This document shows, piece by piece, positions 21,166-31,595 of a stretch of DNA of 64,000 bases. This stretch comes from Martelella alba. GTDB lineage: Bacteria > Pseudomonadota > Gammaproteobacteria > Enterobacterales > Enterobacteriaceae. The position numbers were made by a program, and so were the translations under genes. Within the stretch, counting starts at the first letter, position 1, and each line of letters opens with the position of its first letter. The notes below the pieces were generated by a model. That model had not been told where the DNA came from. It ran no database searches and worked only from the letters and a program-made list of their open reading frames with translations. The stretch is from NCBI RefSeq assembly GCF_005217455.1, contig NZ_SZPQ01000002.1:310001-374000 (forward strand), given 5' to 3'.

Positions 21166-21939
21166 ATGACGGATGACAGGCAGGATCAGGACACAGACGG
21201 CACGCTGCGGCCGACTTTAGAGCCCGTGCGCGTCAGCGGCGCGACACGCGGCCGCCGACCGGGCGCTTCGGCAACGGGCAAACGTTGCCGGTTGGCAATG
21301 GCCGCGGGATTGTGGCTGGTCTTCGCCGGCGCGAACGCCGCCGATACGCTGACCGGCCCCCTTACCGCCTTTATGCTGCGGCAGTACGCCTCGCCGCCGA
21401 CATCCCTGACCGTTGTGCTGAAAACGCCGGCCGCGCAATTGCCAACCTGCGATAATCCTCAGTTTATGCTGCCTTCGCGCAATCGTATTTGGGGCAATAT
21501 CAGCGTCGCCGTGACCTGTGGCGCGCGAAAACGCTATGCGCAGGTTCTGGTCAAAGTGACCGGCCGTTATCTGGTGGCCGCCCGCCCCATCGCCGATGAC
21601 CGGCTACTGACGGCGCAGGATATCGCCTGGCGTACCGGGCGGCTGGATATGATGCCGTCCCTGCCGCTGATGGACGTAAACGCGGCCATCGGCAGTGAAA
21701 GCGTCCGGGCGATAGGCGGCGGACAACCGCTGACCGCCGCCATGCTGCGCCGCCCCTGGCGGGTGACCATCGGCCAGCCGGTACAGGTGCTGGCCCAGGG
21801 CGCCGGTTTTGCGGTGCAAAGCGCCGGCAAGGCCATGAATAATGCGGCGGTCAATGATGATTTGCGAGTCCGTATGGAATCTGGACAAATCGTCAGCGGC
21901 CAATTGTTGCCGGACGGCAGCATCCATGTTGTGTTATAA
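21166..21939 (+). CDS. flgA: FlgA P-ring assembly chaperone, start uncertain
   Basis: FlgA is the periplasmic chaperone for FlgI in P-ring assembly. The conserved body (NRIWGNISVAVTCGARKRYAQ, TGRYLVAARPI, WRVTIGQPVQVLAQGAGFAVQSAGKAMNNAAVNDDLRVRM, SGQ near the end) matches enteric FlgA. A signal-like stretch MAAGLWLVFAGANA lies just before the mature region. The frame is open back to an ATG at 21061; ATG 21166, GTG 21226 and ATG 21298 are all possible, and none has a strong ribosome site. 21226 would give a basic n-region (RGRR, KRCR) before the hydrophobic core. Gene identity is firm, the start is not. Confidence 0.9.
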   Translation: MTDDRQDQDTDGTLRPTLEPVRVSGATRGRRPGASATGKRCRLAMAAGLWLVFAGANAADTLTGPLTAFMLRQYASPPTSLTVVLKTPAAQLPTCDNPQFMLPSRNRIWGNISVAVTCGARKRYAQVLVKVTGRYLVAARPIADDRLLTAQDIAWRTGRLDMMPSLPLMDVNAAIGSESVRAIGGGQPLTAAMLRRPWRVTIGQPVQVLAQGAGFAVQSAGKAMNNAAVNDDLRVRMESGQIVSGQLLPDGSIHVVL

Positions 21940-22046
21940 CTTTCCGGAACCCTCGAGACCCGGCGATTTTCGGGCCGCGCGGCGGCAAATGGCGCGCGAA
22001 GGCGGCCAGCCCGGAGGCGACCTGAAGGTTGACGAATATAAATCGT

Positions 22047-22073
22047 TAAAGGTTTGACGGGTTCATCCGATAA
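22047..22073 (+). promoter_or_regulatory. Sigma-28 (FliA) promoter of flgMN
   Basis: TAAAGGTT, 11 bases, TCCGATAA: 14 of 16 positions match the sigma-28 consensus with exact spacing. It lies 49 bases before the flgM ATG. In enterics flgM is read both from the class 2 flgA promoter and from this class 3 promoter, giving FlgM feedback on its own sigma factor. Confidence 0.9.
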
Positions 22074-22121
22074 CTGAGGCATTCCTCCCGTGCAACAAAA
22101 TATGACCATAAGCGAGGCTGT

Positions 22122-22421
22122 ATGAGTATTGATAGTACCCGCCCGATTACCCCACTGACGCCGATCCAGGGTTCGGAAATCGGTACTGTTCAGCCGCAAA
22201 AAAACAAATCCGGCGATTCCGGCGCCATCGGCGGACAAACCCAGGTCAATCTCAGCGACGCCCAGGCGCGTTTGCACCAGGCGAGCAGCGAGGATATCGA
22301 CAGCGCCAAGGTAGAGAGCCTGAAGGCCGCCATCCGCAATGGCGATTTGAAAGTCGACACCGGCAAAATCGCCGATGCGCTGATTGCCCAAACGCAGTCG
22401 ATGCTTAACGGGCAGGATTGA
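22122..22421 (+). CDS. flgM: FlgM anti-sigma-28 factor
   Basis: FlgM binds FliA (sigma-28) and blocks late genes until it is exported through the finished hook-basal body. 99 residues, typical. Disordered N-terminal half (MSIDSTRPITPLTPIQ) and a C-terminal helical sigma-binding part (VESLKAAIRNGDLKVDTGKIADALI). Ribosome site GAGG upstream. flgN follows by 12 bases. Confidence 0.97.
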   Translation: MSIDSTRPITPLTPIQGSEIGTVQPQKNKSGDSGAIGGQTQVNLSDAQARLHQASSEDIDSAKVESLKAAIRNGDLKVDTGKIADALIAQTQSMLNGQD

Positions 22422-22433
22422 TCAAGCGACGAC

Positions 22434-22877
22434 ATGAACGATCTTGAGCTCATCTGCGCCAAAATGCTGGGTATCCTACAGCAATTGGAACTGATACTGG
22501 TTGAAGAGCAGCGCCTGCTCAGCGCCGGCCGCGTCAATGCCGCGTTGCTGCATCGCGTAACGGAAAACAAAAACGAAGAACTGGCCACGCTTCAGCACGC
22601 GGATAGCTTGCGGCAAAAGACGGCCCTGATACGCGGGGCGGGACAGCCGCCCTATGAGGCCTATCCCGAATTGCAACGGCTATGGCAGTCTATCCGGCAA
22701 CTGACGGAAAAGCTCAGTCACGATAATTTTCGCAACGGTTTACTGCTAAACCAGCACTTACAACACAACCAGCAGATTCTGGCGGTACTGGAAGAACGCC
22801 AAATCCAGCGTCGCCTTTATGGTCCCGACGGCCAGTCCCAAAGCAGCCATATTCTCGGCCGCAAATTCAGCGTCTGA
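22434..22877 (+). CDS. flgN: FlgN export chaperone for FlgK and FlgL
   Basis: FlgN is the cytoplasmic chaperone that keeps FlgK and FlgL export-ready. 147 residues, all-helical, with ILVEEQRLLSAGRVNAALLHRVTENKNEELATLQ as in enteric FlgN. Second gene of the flgMN unit and the last + gene before the - strand flhE. Confidence 0.95.
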   Translation: MNDLELICAKMLGILQQLELILVEEQRLLSAGRVNAALLHRVTENKNEELATLQHADSLRQKTALIRGAGQPPYEAYPELQRLWQSIRQLTEKLSHDNFRNGLLLNQHLQHNQQILAVLEERQIQRRLYGPDGQSQSSHILGRKFSV

Positions 22878-22897
22878 TCCCCCTTCTCGCCCAGCGC

Positions 22898-22973
22898 ATG
22901 GCCGTCGGCGACCATGCCGGCAAGCGCCGGCCACCCGGCGTCGATGCGGCTTGCCCGTTGGTCCGACGGCCAT
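22898..22973. repeat. 11-bp perfect inverted repeat between flgN and flhE ends
   Basis: ATGGCCGTCGG (22898-22908) pairs with CCGACGGCCAT (22963-22973). The loop holds a further GCCGG...CCGGC stem. It lies in the 98-base gap between convergent flgN and flhE and is probably a two-way 3'-end structure, although no T-run is present. Confidence 0.6.
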
Positions 22974-22975
22974 CC

Positions 22976-23575
22976 CTAATCGCCGTTACGGTAGTTCACC
23001 AAAATCTGATAACGGGTCACCACCACCGGCGGAACCAATGTCCCCCGGCCGGGCAGCGCCAATTCCAATACCGCCGGCCCGCCGGCCGGCCACATCGTCC
23101 AGGCATCGCTGCGTCCCGTCGGCGCATCCAGCGGCCGGCATCGCTCCGACAGACACAGGCGCAGCGTCATGCCGGCGGGTAAAGGCCGGAGTGTCTCCAC
23201 CCGCCAATAAACCGACGTCACCCGCGCATCGGACGGTATAGGCACCGTCGGGCGCAGCGGCAGGCTGCTTACCACATAATCGCGCTGATTGACCGTCAGC
23301 ATTCGCCCTTCGGCCGACCAGCCGCCATCGGCGCGGCCGGTGATGGACTTAATGCCCGGCGCGCGGACGGTGGGCCGGGCGGCGCCGGATAACGGCGCGG
23401 ACGACGGAGGGGCGGCGCCGGACGCCGCTTTACCGGCGACGAGCGGTTCGATACCGGCCGGCAACGCTTTTTCGGCCGCGTCGGACGGCGGCATCAGCAA
23501 TAGGCCCGCCAATGCGAACAGTCCAACCCTGTCTGCCGCCCGGCGCGTCATTCCCGGCCGGCCGGTCGCGGTCAT
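22976..23575 (-). CDS. flhE: FlhE periplasmic flagellar protein, extended
   Basis: FlhE is a small periplasmic protein of enteric flagella, thought to limit proton leak through the export apparatus. 199 residues against about 130 in E. coli. After a signal peptide (VGLFALAGLLLMPPSDA) there is an extra Ala/Pro/Gly-rich stretch of roughly 50 residues, then the FlhE domain with the conserved cysteine pair (LRLCLSERCRPLD), LELALPGRGTLVPPVVV and ILVNYRNGD. It lies two bases after flhA, its usual partner. Confidence 0.92.
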   Translation of the reverse strand: MTATGRPGMTRRAADRVGLFALAGLLLMPPSDAAEKALPAGIEPLVAGKAASGAAPPSSAPLSGAARPTVRAPGIKSITGRADGGWSAEGRMLTVNQRDYVVSSLPLRPTVPIPSDARVTSVYWRVETLRPLPAGMTLRLCLSERCRPLDAPTGRSDAWTMWPAGGPAVLELALPGRGTLVPPVVVTRYQILVNYRNGD

Positions 23576-23577
23576 GG

Positions 23578-25659
23578 TTATTTGGCGCCCCCCAGCATGG
23601 ATGTCATGCGGATCTGCCGCTGGTCGCTGACCTCCAGATTGGATAAAACCGCCAGTTGCGGTAGCGTGCGCCGCAGGAAACGGGCCAGCAACGGACGCAA
23701 ACTGTGGTTAACCAGCAAGACCGGCGGCGCGTTGAGGCTTTCTTGCTGGCGCAATGCCTCGCGGGCCTGCGTCAATACCCGATCCGCCAATCCCGGCTCC
23801 AATCCGCCGCCATTTTGCAGCGCCTGCAGCAGAACCCGTTCCAGCGCCAGGTCCAGGCCGATCACCTGAATTTCCCCATCGCCGGGGAACCAACGCTGGG
23901 TGATGGCCCGTCCCAGCGCCACCCGCACCACCACGGTCAGTTCCACCGGGTCTTTTTGAATGGGCGCGTGCTCCACCAATGTCTCGATAATGGTGCGCAT
24001 ATCGCGGATCGGTACGTTTTCGGCCAAGAGATTCTGCAACACTTTATGGAATACGGTCAGCGACAGGGTACCGGGGATGAAATCCTCGGTCAGTTTGGGC
24101 ATTTCCTGCGCGACGCGATCAAGCAATTGCTGGGTTTCCTGCCGACCCAGCAGTTCGCTGGCATTCAGGCCGATGAGATGATTAAGATGGGTGGCCACCA
24201 CGGTGCTGGCCTCCACCACCGTATAGCCCTGCGTCTGCGCCTGTTCTTTGAGGGCGCTGTCAATCCAGATGGCCGGCAGACCGAAGGCCGGATCGCGCGT
24301 GGCGTCTCCGGGTAAATCCCCCATGGCGCTGCCGGGGTTGATGGCCATCCAGCGCCCGGGATACGCTTCGCCGTGCCCGACCTCCACGCCTTTAAGGAGG
24401 ATACGGTAACTGGCGGGCTGTAATTCCAGGTTATCGCGAATATGCACCACCGGCGGCAGATAGCCGGTTTCCTGGGCGAATTTCTTGCGGATGCTGCGGA
24501 TACGGCCCAATAGCTCGCCATTTTGCTGAAAATCCACCATTGGAATCAACCGGTATCCCACCTCCATGCCCAGGGGATCTTCAAGTTGTACGTCATTCCA
24601 ACTGGCTTCCCGGGCCTGGGCATTATCCTGGCGCGTCCGCGGCTCGCTGACCGCCGGCGTGTCGGCGCTCTTGCCCCGCAACCACCAGGCCAGCCCCAAC
24701 AGCATGGCGGTAAAGAGCAGAAAGACCAGATTCGGCATGCCCGGCACCAGTCCCAATAACCCCAGCACGCCGGCGCAAAGCACCATGACTTGGGGATTAT
24801 TGAACAGTTGGCTAACCAATTGCTGACCAACATCCTCATTGGTGCCGACTCGGGTTACGATGACGCCGGCGGCGGTGGAAATCACCAACGCCGGAATCTG
24901 CGCCACCAACCCATCGCCGATGGTCAGCAGCGTATAACTTGCCGCGGCGTCGCTCAGGGCCATGCCGTGCTGAATCATCCCCACCAACAGCCCGCCTATT
25001 ACGTTGATCACCATAATAAGCAGGCCGGCGATGGCGTCGCCGCGCACAAATTTGCTGGCGCCGTCCATCGACCCGTAAAAATCCGCTTCCTGGGTCACCT
25101 CGCTACGCCGGGCCTTGGCCTCGCTCTCGCCGATAAGCCCGGCGTTCAGATCGGCATCAATAGCCATCTGTTTGCCGGGCATCCCGTCCAATACGAACCG
25201 CGCGCCCACTTCCGCAACACGCCCGGCCCCTTTGGTGATGACCATGAAGTTAATCACCACCAAAATAATAAACACCACGATGCCGATAGCGAAATTACCG
25301 CCCACCAGGAAATGGCCGAATGCCTCTATCACCCGTCCCGCCGCCGCCGCGCCGGTATGACCGCGCAACAAAATGATACGGGTGGAGGCGATATTCAGCG
25401 ACAGGCGCAACAAAGTGGAAAACAGCAACACCGTGGGAAAGGCGGCGAACTCCAGCGTGCGGCGGGTAAACATCGCCACCAGCAAGACCATAATCGACAG
25501 GGCGATATTAAATGTAAAAAGCAGATCCAGGATGAACGGCGGCAGCGGCAGAACCATCATGGACAAAATCATCAGAATAAGCACCGGCCCGGCAAGGATT
25601 TGCCATTGGGCCGATTTCATATTGGAAGGCAAGCGCAATAGGGATACCAGATAGGCCAT
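23578..25659 (-). CDS. flhA: FlhA export-gate protein
   Basis: FlhA is the nonameric export-gate protein that docks export chaperones and uses the proton motive force. 693 residues from ATG 25659 (MAYLVSLLRLPSNMKSAQWQILAGP); enteric FlhA starts at the equivalent point, so the ATG at 25674, inside flhB, is less likely. About eight TM segments in the first 330 residues, including the FHIPEP signature region (RVAEVGARFVLDGMPGKQMAIDADLNAGLI), then the cytoplasmic domain. flhB ends one base upstream. Confidence 0.97.
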   Translation of the reverse strand: MAYLVSLLRLPSNMKSAQWQILAGPVLILMILSMMVLPLPPFILDLLFTFNIALSIMVLLVAMFTRRTLEFAAFPTVLLFSTLLRLSLNIASTRIILLRGHTGAAAAGRVIEAFGHFLVGGNFAIGIVVFIILVVINFMVITKGAGRVAEVGARFVLDGMPGKQMAIDADLNAGLIGESEAKARRSEVTQEADFYGSMDGASKFVRGDAIAGLLIMVINVIGGLLVGMIQHGMALSDAAASYTLLTIGDGLVAQIPALVISTAAGVIVTRVGTNEDVGQQLVSQLFNNPQVMVLCAGVLGLLGLVPGMPNLVFLLFTAMLLGLAWWLRGKSADTPAVSEPRTRQDNAQAREASWNDVQLEDPLGMEVGYRLIPMVDFQQNGELLGRIRSIRKKFAQETGYLPPVVHIRDNLELQPASYRILLKGVEVGHGEAYPGRWMAINPGSAMGDLPGDATRDPAFGLPAIWIDSALKEQAQTQGYTVVEASTVVATHLNHLIGLNASELLGRQETQQLLDRVAQEMPKLTEDFIPGTLSLTVFHKVLQNLLAENVPIRDMRTIIETLVEHAPIQKDPVELTVVVRVALGRAITQRWFPGDGEIQVIGLDLALERVLLQALQNGGGLEPGLADRVLTQAREALRQQESLNAPPVLLVNHSLRPLLARFLRRTLPQLAVLSNLEVSDQRQIRMTSMLGGAK

Positions 25660-25660
25660 G

Positions 25661-26803
25661 TCACTGTTTTCCATGAACGAAATCCAGTGCCGTCGGCACC
25701 GGTAAATGCTGCGGTTTTTTCGGAATCAGGCCGCCTTCCCGCCGCCAGCGCTTTAGCTGATAAACCCAGGCCAGCACCTCGGCCACCGCCGCATAGAGGG
25801 CGGAGGGAATCGACTGGCCGATATCGCAATGGCGATAGAGCGCCCGGGCCAGCGGCGGCGCTTCCAGTTGCGGCACCCGATGCTGCTCGCCCAGCTCGCG
25901 GATACGGGCGGCGATATCGCCGGCGCCCTTGGCTATCACTTTCGGCGCGCTCATTTTGCCGTCTTCATAACGTAGCGCCACCGCGTAATGGGTTGGATTG
26001 GTGATGATGACGTCGGCTTTCGGCACATCGCTCATCATCCGGCGGCGGGACAAGGCGCGCTGTTGCTGGCGAATACGGTTTTTGACGTGCGGATCGCCCT
26101 CTTGCTCCTTGAATTCGTCGCGGATCTCCTGGCGGGTCATGCGCAACTTGCGCATATAGCTCCACAGTTGCCAGAACACGTCGAACGCGACAATCGGAAT
26201 AAGCGACATGATAATCAGCAGGATGCAGGTGGCGATGAGCGCCAGTGCGTCCCCCAGCGCCGAGACCGGCGATTCCAGCACCAGATGCAGCATGCGCGGC
26301 CAGTTGTGCCACAAAAACCAACCGGTCACCCACCCCACCAACAGCGCCTTGAGCACCGCTTTGAACAGTTCCGAAAAGGATTGGGCGGATACCAGCCGGC
26401 CCAGACCCGGCAGCGGATTAAGCTTTTTCAGGTCGAATTTTATCGACGCCGGATTAAACATAAAGCCGCCCAGCAGCACCGGCGCCGCCAGCGCCACCAG
26501 CACCAGACCGGCAAACACCGGCAACAACGCCCAGACCGTCTGCGTAATGAGCGATCGGATCCGAAACAGGATTTGCCGATCGTCGCTGATAATACCGTGA
26601 TCGAAACGTAAACCTTCGGAAATCATCGCCGACAACTGCCGCGCCAGCGGCTCTCCCCCCATCCAAAGCACCGCCAGACCGACCAGCAGCATCAGTACCG
26701 AGGTCAATTCGCGGGAACGGGGAATTTGCCCCTCTTCGCGAGCCTTTTCCAAACGGTGGGAGGTGGGGGCCTCGCTTTTTTCCTGATCGCTGTCTTGCGC
26801 CAT
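25661..26803 (-). CDS. flhB: FlhB export specificity switch
   Basis: FlhB sits at the export gate and switches substrate class after FliK signals hook completion. 380 residues: MAQDSDQEKSEAPTSHRLEKAREEGQIPRSREL start, four TM segments, and the self-cleavage motif NPTH (in DVIITNPTHYAVALRY, near residue 270). First gene of flhBAE. The 155-base gap upstream, after cheZ, has a GC-rich stem (GCCCGG / CCGGGC) near 26917-26945 and should hold the class 2 promoter. Confidence 0.98.
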   Translation of the reverse strand: MAQDSDQEKSEAPTSHRLEKAREEGQIPRSRELTSVLMLLVGLAVLWMGGEPLARQLSAMISEGLRFDHGIISDDRQILFRIRSLITQTVWALLPVFAGLVLVALAAPVLLGGFMFNPASIKFDLKKLNPLPGLGRLVSAQSFSELFKAVLKALLVGWVTGWFLWHNWPRMLHLVLESPVSALGDALALIATCILLIIMSLIPIVAFDVFWQLWSYMRKLRMTRQEIRDEFKEQEGDPHVKNRIRQQQRALSRRRMMSDVPKADVIITNPTHYAVALRYEDGKMSAPKVIAKGAGDIAARIRELGEQHRVPQLEAPPLARALYRHCDIGQSIPSALYAAVAEVLAWVYQLKRWRREGGLIPKKPQHLPVPTALDFVHGKQ

Positions 26804-26958
26804 CCAACATCCTGTTTGTTACCGGCATCGGGGTTTTATGTCATAGAATGACAAAAAAAGTCCGGTCTTATGGCGGGAACAAAAGGCTAAAGAGGCGGTT
26901 ATTTGGCGGATAAGGCCCGCCCGGTCGATCGCCTTTCGCCGGGCCGTGGCCGCCGTGT

Positions 26959-27594
26959 TCAGAAACCGAGGCTATCGAGCAGATCGTCCACTTGATCCTG
27001 GTTAGCCACCACGCCCTCGACGCTATGATCCAGTTGCGGACCATTGAGCAAACCGTCGTTTTCGCGCCGGGACTGCTGCGGCTCGGGCATATTTTCCAAC
27101 AACACCATCAACAATTGCTTTTCGATTTCCTGGATCACGTCCATCATGCGCTTAATCACCTGCCCGGTCAGGTCCTGAAAATCCTGGGCCATCATGATCT
27201 CCAGCAATTGGGTATGGGTGAAGGCGGTATGCTCAGGCACTTCCCGCAAATAGCGACGGGTATCGGTCACCAGCTCGCGGGCATCAGCCAGTTCAATGGG
27301 GTTCTCGAACCATTCGTCCCAGCGGACGGTCAGCGCCTTGGCGCCATTTTCAAGTTGCGTCTGCCTGGGCTGCGCCGCTTCCACGCTGTTTAGCGCCCGC
27401 TCGGCGGCCTGGGCGGTCATTTGTACCACGTAGTCCAATCGATCGCGGGCGTCGGGGATAGCTTCGGCGGCCTGGGCAATAGCCTGATCCAAGCCCAATT
27501 CCTTCAGACTGTCCCGCAGCATCCGGGTTAATTGACCGATTCGGGCAATGATTTCCGTGGCGCTGGCATTCGGCATGGCAGGTGCATTACTCAT
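26959..27594 (-). CDS. cheZ: CheZ phosphatase of CheY-P
   Basis: CheZ dephosphorylates CheY-P and ends the tumble signal. 211 residues, all helical. The catalytic segment [28 protein letters not shown] carries the Asp and Gln of the family active site, and the C-terminal CheY-tethering helix is present ([10 protein letters not shown]). Last gene of the chemotaxis block, 12 bases after cheY. Confidence 0.97.
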   Translation of the reverse strand: MSNAPAMPNASATEIIARIGQLTRMLRDSLKELGLDQAIAQAAEAIPDARDRLDYVVQMTAQAAERALNSVEAAQPRQTQLENGAKALTVRWDEWFENPIELADARELVTDTRRYLREVPEHTAFTHTQLLEIMMAQDFQDLTGQVIKRMMDVIQEIEKQLLMVLLENMPEPQQSRRENDGLLNGPQLDHSVEGVVANQDQVDDLLDSLGF

Positions 27595-27606
27595 AATCCC
27601 TCCTGG

Positions 27607-27996
27607 TTACATCCCCAGCTTTTCAAAAATTTTATTCAGTTTTTCTTCAAGGGTGGCGGCGGTGAACGGTTTGACCACATAACCGCTGGCCCCCGCCTGG
27701 GCGGCGGCGATAATGTTTTCCTTCTTCGCCTCCGCCGTCACCATCAGCACCGGCATCGCCTTAAGCGCGCCATCGGCGCGAACGTTTTTCAGCAGCTCAA
27801 GCCCGTCCATGTTCGGCATATTCCAGTCGGAAATGACGAAATCGACATTGCCGGCCCGCAGTTTAACAAGGGCGTCCACCCCATCCTCGGCTTCATCCAC
27901 ATTATTGAAACCCAGTTCCTTCAATAGGTTGCGAACGATACGACGCATCGTCGAGAAGTCGTCCACCACCAGAAACCTGAGGTCTTTATCAGCCAT
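27607..27996 (-). CDS. cheY: CheY chemotaxis response regulator
   Basis: CheY-P binds FliM and reverses the motor. 129 residues from ATG 27996 ([19 protein letters not shown]), chosen because E. coli CheY starts MADKELKF and an AGGAG site lies just before it. Phospho-acceptor Asp57 (VISDWNMP), Asp12/13, Thr87 (MVTAEA) and Lys109 (VVKPF) are in place. Confidence 0.98.
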   Translation of the reverse strand: MADKDLRFLVVDDFSTMRRIVRNLLKELGFNNVDEAEDGVDALVKLRAGNVDFVISDWNMPNMDGLELLKNVRADGALKAMPVLMVTAEAKKENIIAAAQAGASGYVVKPFTAATLEEKLNKIFEKLGM

Positions 27997-28035
27997 ACCT
28001 ACTCCTGTTATCAATATTTTCCCGCTAGCGGGTCG

Positions 28036-29082
28036 CTAAATACGTAGTGCCTGCCCGGCGCTGATTTGTGCCATCATCCGCTGACTTATTTGCAGCAGGG
28101 GCACAACCTCATGGCTTGCGCCCATGGCAATAGCTTCCCTGGGCATGCCAAATACCACGCAACTGGCCTCGTCCTGCGCCAGGGTGTAGGCGCCGGCATT
28201 ACGCATGGCCAGCAAGCCGGCTGCCCCATCGTTCCCCATACCGGTGAGAATCACGCCGACGGCATTACGTCCGGCGAATCGGGCGACCGAATGAAACAAA
28301 ACATCCACCGACGGACGATGACGATTCACCGGCGGCTCATCATGTAACCGTACCTGATAGTTGGCGCCGCTGCGCGCCAGTTCCATGTGCCGCGCCCCCG
28401 GCGCGATATAGGCATGTCCCGGCAGGACGCGCTCGCCGTCTTCCGCTTCTTTTACCGTGATCCGGCACAATTTGTTCAGCCGTTCGGCGAAGGACCGGGT
28501 AAATCCCGGCGGCATATGCTGGGTTATCAAGAGCGCCGGACTGGTGGCCGGCAAAGGTTCAAGCACATGACGAATGGCTTCGGTGCCGCCGGTAGACGCG
28601 CCGATGGCGATCAGTTTCTCGCTGCTTAGCAGGGGGACGCGCAAAACCTGGGGCGGCGTATGGGCCTGCCGCTTCGGCAAGCGGGCGCGCGCGGCGGTGC
28701 GGATTTTCTCGGCGATGGCCTCGCTGTAGGCCAGCATACCGTCCCGCAGGCCGCTTTGCGGCTTGGTCACGAAATCCACCGCCCCCAGCTCCAGCGCCCG
28801 CAGGGTAATTTCCGACCCATGACCGGTCAGCGAAGACACCATGACCACCGGCATCGGCCGCAGGCGCATCAGTTTTTCCAGAAAATCCAGACCGTCCATG
28901 CGCGGCATCTCCACATCCAGCGTCAGCACCGTCGGATTGAGTTTTTTGATGAGCTCCCGCGCCACCAGTGGATCAGGGGCCGTCGCGACCACTTCCATAT
29001 CGGGAAAACCGTTAATGATTTCCGTCATCAATTGACGCATCAATGCGGAATCATCCACGCACAGCACCCTGATTTTATTCAT
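28036..29082 (-). CDS. cheB: CheB receptor methylesterase/deamidase
   Basis: CheB removes methyl groups from chemoreceptors when phosphorylated by CheA. 348 residues: receiver domain with Asp56 ([12 protein letters not shown]) and the esterase domain with the Ser-His-Asp triad motifs [20 protein letters not shown] and [10 protein letters not shown]. The start overlaps the cheR stop by four bases. Confidence 0.98.
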   Translation of the reverse strand: MNKIRVLCVDDSALMRQLMTEIINGFPDMEVVATAPDPLVARELIKKLNPTVLTLDVEMPRMDGLDFLEKLMRLRPMPVVMVSSLTGHGSEITLRALELGAVDFVTKPQSGLRDGMLAYSEAIAEKIRTAARARLPKRQAHTPPQVLRVPLLSSEKLIAIGASTGGTEAIRHVLEPLPATSPALLITQHMPPGFTRSFAERLNKLCRITVKEAEDGERVLPGHAYIAPGARHMELARSGANYQVRLHDEPPVNRHRPSVDVLFHSVARFAGRNAVGVILTGMGNDGAAGLLAMRNAGAYTLAQDEASCVVFGMPREAIAMGASHEVVPLLQISQRMMAQISAGQALRI

Positions 29083-29951
29083 CGTCTTTCCTTAGTCAGC
29101 TGATAGACCGTTTGCCCGCGCAGCTTGAAGTCCTCGCTGATCTGGCTGAAATTTTCCGAATGTCCGGCAAACAGCAACCCGCCGGGTTTCAACAACGGCA
29201 CAAAACGGCGCAGCAGCCGTTCCTGTGTTGTTTTGTCGAAATAAATCATCACATTACGGCAAAAAATGGCATCGAATGGACCTGGCAGATCCCATACTGA
29301 CGCCAAGAGGTTGAGATACTGGAAACGCACCAGCGCGTGTAATTCCGGGCGGACACGCGCCAGGCCGTCATGGGGGCCGGTGCCGCGCAGAAAAAACCGT
29401 TGCCGTTGCCGGGCATCCAGCCCGCGCAGTTCTTCTTGCCGGTATACCCCGGCACGGGCTTTATCCAGCACCTGGGTATTGATGTCGCTGCCAATCACTT
29501 GCAGTTGTCCCGGCAGATTGTCGCGCGCTTCCAGAAGCGTCATGGCGATGGAGTAGGGCTCTTCTCCGGTGGATGCCGCGGTACTCCATACGCTGTAGGC
29601 GCCGGGACGATCCCTGGCATGTTTAGCCAGAATGGGGAAATGGTGCATTTCACGAAAGAAAGCGGTCAGATTGGTGGTCAAGGCATTGGTAAACGCTTCC
29701 CATTCTTCGCCATCGACCTCCGCCTCCAAACGCGCCAGATAGGTGCCGAAATCGTTCAGTCCCAAGGTCCGCAGCCGTCTGACCAGACGGTTATACACCA
29801 TCTCCCGCTTGTGGCCGGCCAGCACAATACCGGCCCGCTGATAAATCAACTGGCAGATACGCTGAAAATGCGTATCGGATAAAGGCACCGGCAGTGCCCA
29901 ATTTGACCATCGCGCCGCGATGTCGCCCTTATTCGGCATAGTCTTTCTCAT
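29079..29951 (-). CDS. cheR: CheR receptor methyltransferase
   Basis: CheR uses S-adenosylmethionine to methylate chemoreceptor glutamates for adaptation. 290 residues: N-terminal helical domain with [27 protein letters not shown]-binding [17 protein letters not shown], and [18 protein letters not shown]. The gene directly follows the chemoreceptor (21 bases), as tar/tap-cheR in E. coli. Confidence 0.98.
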   Translation of the reverse strand: MRKTMPNKGDIAARWSNWALPVPLSDTHFQRICQLIYQRAGIVLAGHKREMVYNRLVRRLRTLGLNDFGTYLARLEAEVDGEEWEAFTNALTTNLTAFFREMHHFPILAKHARDRPGAYSVWSTAASTGEEPYSIAMTLLEARDNLPGQLQVIGSDINTQVLDKARAGVYRQEELRGLDARQRQRFFLRGTGPHDGLARVRPELHALVRFQYLNLLASVWDLPGPFDAIFCRNVMIYFDKTTQERLLRRFVPLLKPGGLLFAGHSENFSQISEDFKLRGQTVYQLTKERR

Positions 29952-29972
29952 TGCGCCGTATTTGCAACGACG

Positions 29973-31595
29973 TTAGGGTGTTTGCCCGATGGTTTGTGAC
30001 GCCAATTCCGGAATGCATAACAGGTCGTCGGTTTGTTCGCCATCATGGTGCTGTAACCGGAATACCCGGACCGCCTGCATCAGGGAGTCCGCCTGGTCCT
30101 CCAATGCGCTGGCGGCGGCGGCCGATTCCTCCACCAACGAGGCATTCTGCTGGGTCGCCGAGTCCATTTCATTGACGGCGGCGGCCACCTGATCGATGCC
30201 GCGGCTCTGCTCATCGGAGGCCGAGGCGATTTCCCCCATGATGTCGGTGACGCGGGCCACGGCGCGGACGATTTCATCCATGGTCTGGCCGGCGGAGGCC
30301 ACCAGTTCCGTCCCCTGGTCGACCCTGGCGACCGATTCGTCTATTAACGTTTTAATTTCCTTGGCCGCCTGGGCGCTACGCTGCGCCAGGCTCCGCACCT
30401 CGCCGGCCACCACCGCGAACCCCCTGCCCTGCTCGCCGGCCCTGGCCGCTTCCACCGCCGCATTCAGCGCCAGGATATTGGTCTGGAAAGCGATGCCATC
30501 AATCACGCCGGTTATATCGCTTATCTTGCGGGAGCTGGTGGCGATATCCGCCATGCGGCTCACCACGTTTTCGGTCAGCGAGCCGCCCTTATGGGCGGTT
30601 TGCGACGCTTCCAGCGCCAGTTGGCTGGCCTGGCGGGCGTTTTCCGCGTTCTGTTTTACCGTGGAGGTCAGCTCTTCCATGCTGGTGGCGGTCTCCTCCA
30701 GTGACGCCGCCTGCTGCTCGGTACGCGCCGACAAATCGTTATTGCCGCCGGCGATTTTCCGGATGCCGCTTAGCATGGCATCCGTGCCCTCGCGCACGGC
30801 GAATACCGTTTTGGCCAACTCGTCCCGCATGGCTTCCAATTGATGGAACAGCAAGCTTATTTCGTTACGGCCGCTCACTCTGATGGGATTGCCCAAATCG
30901 CCGCCGGCGATGGCGTTGAAATGGCCGCGCATCACGGCCAGCGGCCGCAGCAGCATGACCCTGAGCCATCCGAGCGACAACAGGATAAGCGCCAGCGTCA
31001 CCCCGGCCGCCGCGCCCAGCATATAGCCGGAAAGCCGGTAATCCCGCTGGTTGGCGGCGCCCGCTTCCGTGACAATGCCGGTCAGGTAATCCATATTGGC
31101 GTCATATTGTTTTTCGAAGTTATCTTGGAACTGCTGAGTGGGTTGCGCCATAAACGCCTGCGCATTGCCGTTATCCAACAGCTCGACGGCATCGCTCAAC
31201 GCCTGGACAAACGCGGCGAACCGTTTGCTGGTCTCGGCGTGCAGCGCCCGCTCCCGGTCGCTGCCGACCGGCGAATCGCTGAATTGTTTATAGGTTGCCT
31301 GGGCGTCCTTCAAGGAACGCTTGGCCTCGTCCATAATGGGCGTTATCTGATCCAACGGCGCATAAGCCGCAAACCGGGTCGCCGCCCGGTTGAGGGAATT
31401 ACGAGTCTGAAGGAGCTGTGTCCAACTCTGGCTCAATAAATTCCGTTTCAGATTATCCGCCTCGACCCGTTGAAAACTTTCACTACCCTGCCTGAAGGCG
31501 CCGAACATCAACCCGCTGCTGACGAATTGCATCAGGCCAAATACCAGGACAATTAAAATCAAACTGGTGGAAATCCGAATACGCGCTAACATCAT
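29973..31595 (-). CDS. Methyl-accepting chemotaxis protein (Tsr/Tar type)
   Basis: A membrane chemoreceptor signalling through CheW and CheA. 540 residues: TM1 at about 10-32 ([24 protein letters not shown]), a periplasmic four-helix ligand domain, TM2 at about 192-212, HAMP, methylation helices ([25 protein letters not shown]) and the hairpin tip ([40 protein letters not shown]). The C end stops at IGQTP without the NWETF pentapeptide that tethers CheR/CheB in Tar and Tsr, so it resembles low-abundance receptors in that respect. The ligand cannot be told from sequence. It overlaps the end of a decayed receptor copy and shares its sigma-28 promoter. Confidence 0.95.
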   Translation of the reverse strand: MMLARIRISTSLILIVLVFGLMQFVSSGLMFGAFRQGSESFQRVEADNLKRNLLSQSWTQLLQTRNSLNRAATRFAAYAPLDQITPIMDEAKRSLKDAQATYKQFSDSPVGSDRERALHAETSKRFAAFVQALSDAVELLDNGNAQAFMAQPTQQFQDNFEKQYDANMDYLTGIVTEAGAANQRDYRLSGYMLGAAAGVTLALILLSLGWLRVMLLRPLAVMRGHFNAIAGGDLGNPIRVSGRNEISLLFHQLEAMRDELAKTVFAVREGTDAMLSGIRKIAGGNNDLSARTEQQAASLEETATSMEELTSTVKQNAENARQASQLALEASQTAHKGGSLTENVVSRMADIATSSRKISDITGVIDGIAFQTNILALNAAVEAARAGEQGRGFAVVAGEVRSLAQRSAQAAKEIKTLIDESVARVDQGTELVASAGQTMDEIVRAVARVTDIMGEIASASDEQSRGIDQVAAAVNEMDSATQQNASLVEESAAAASALEDQADSLMQAVRVFRLQHHDGEQTDDLLCIPELASQTIGQTP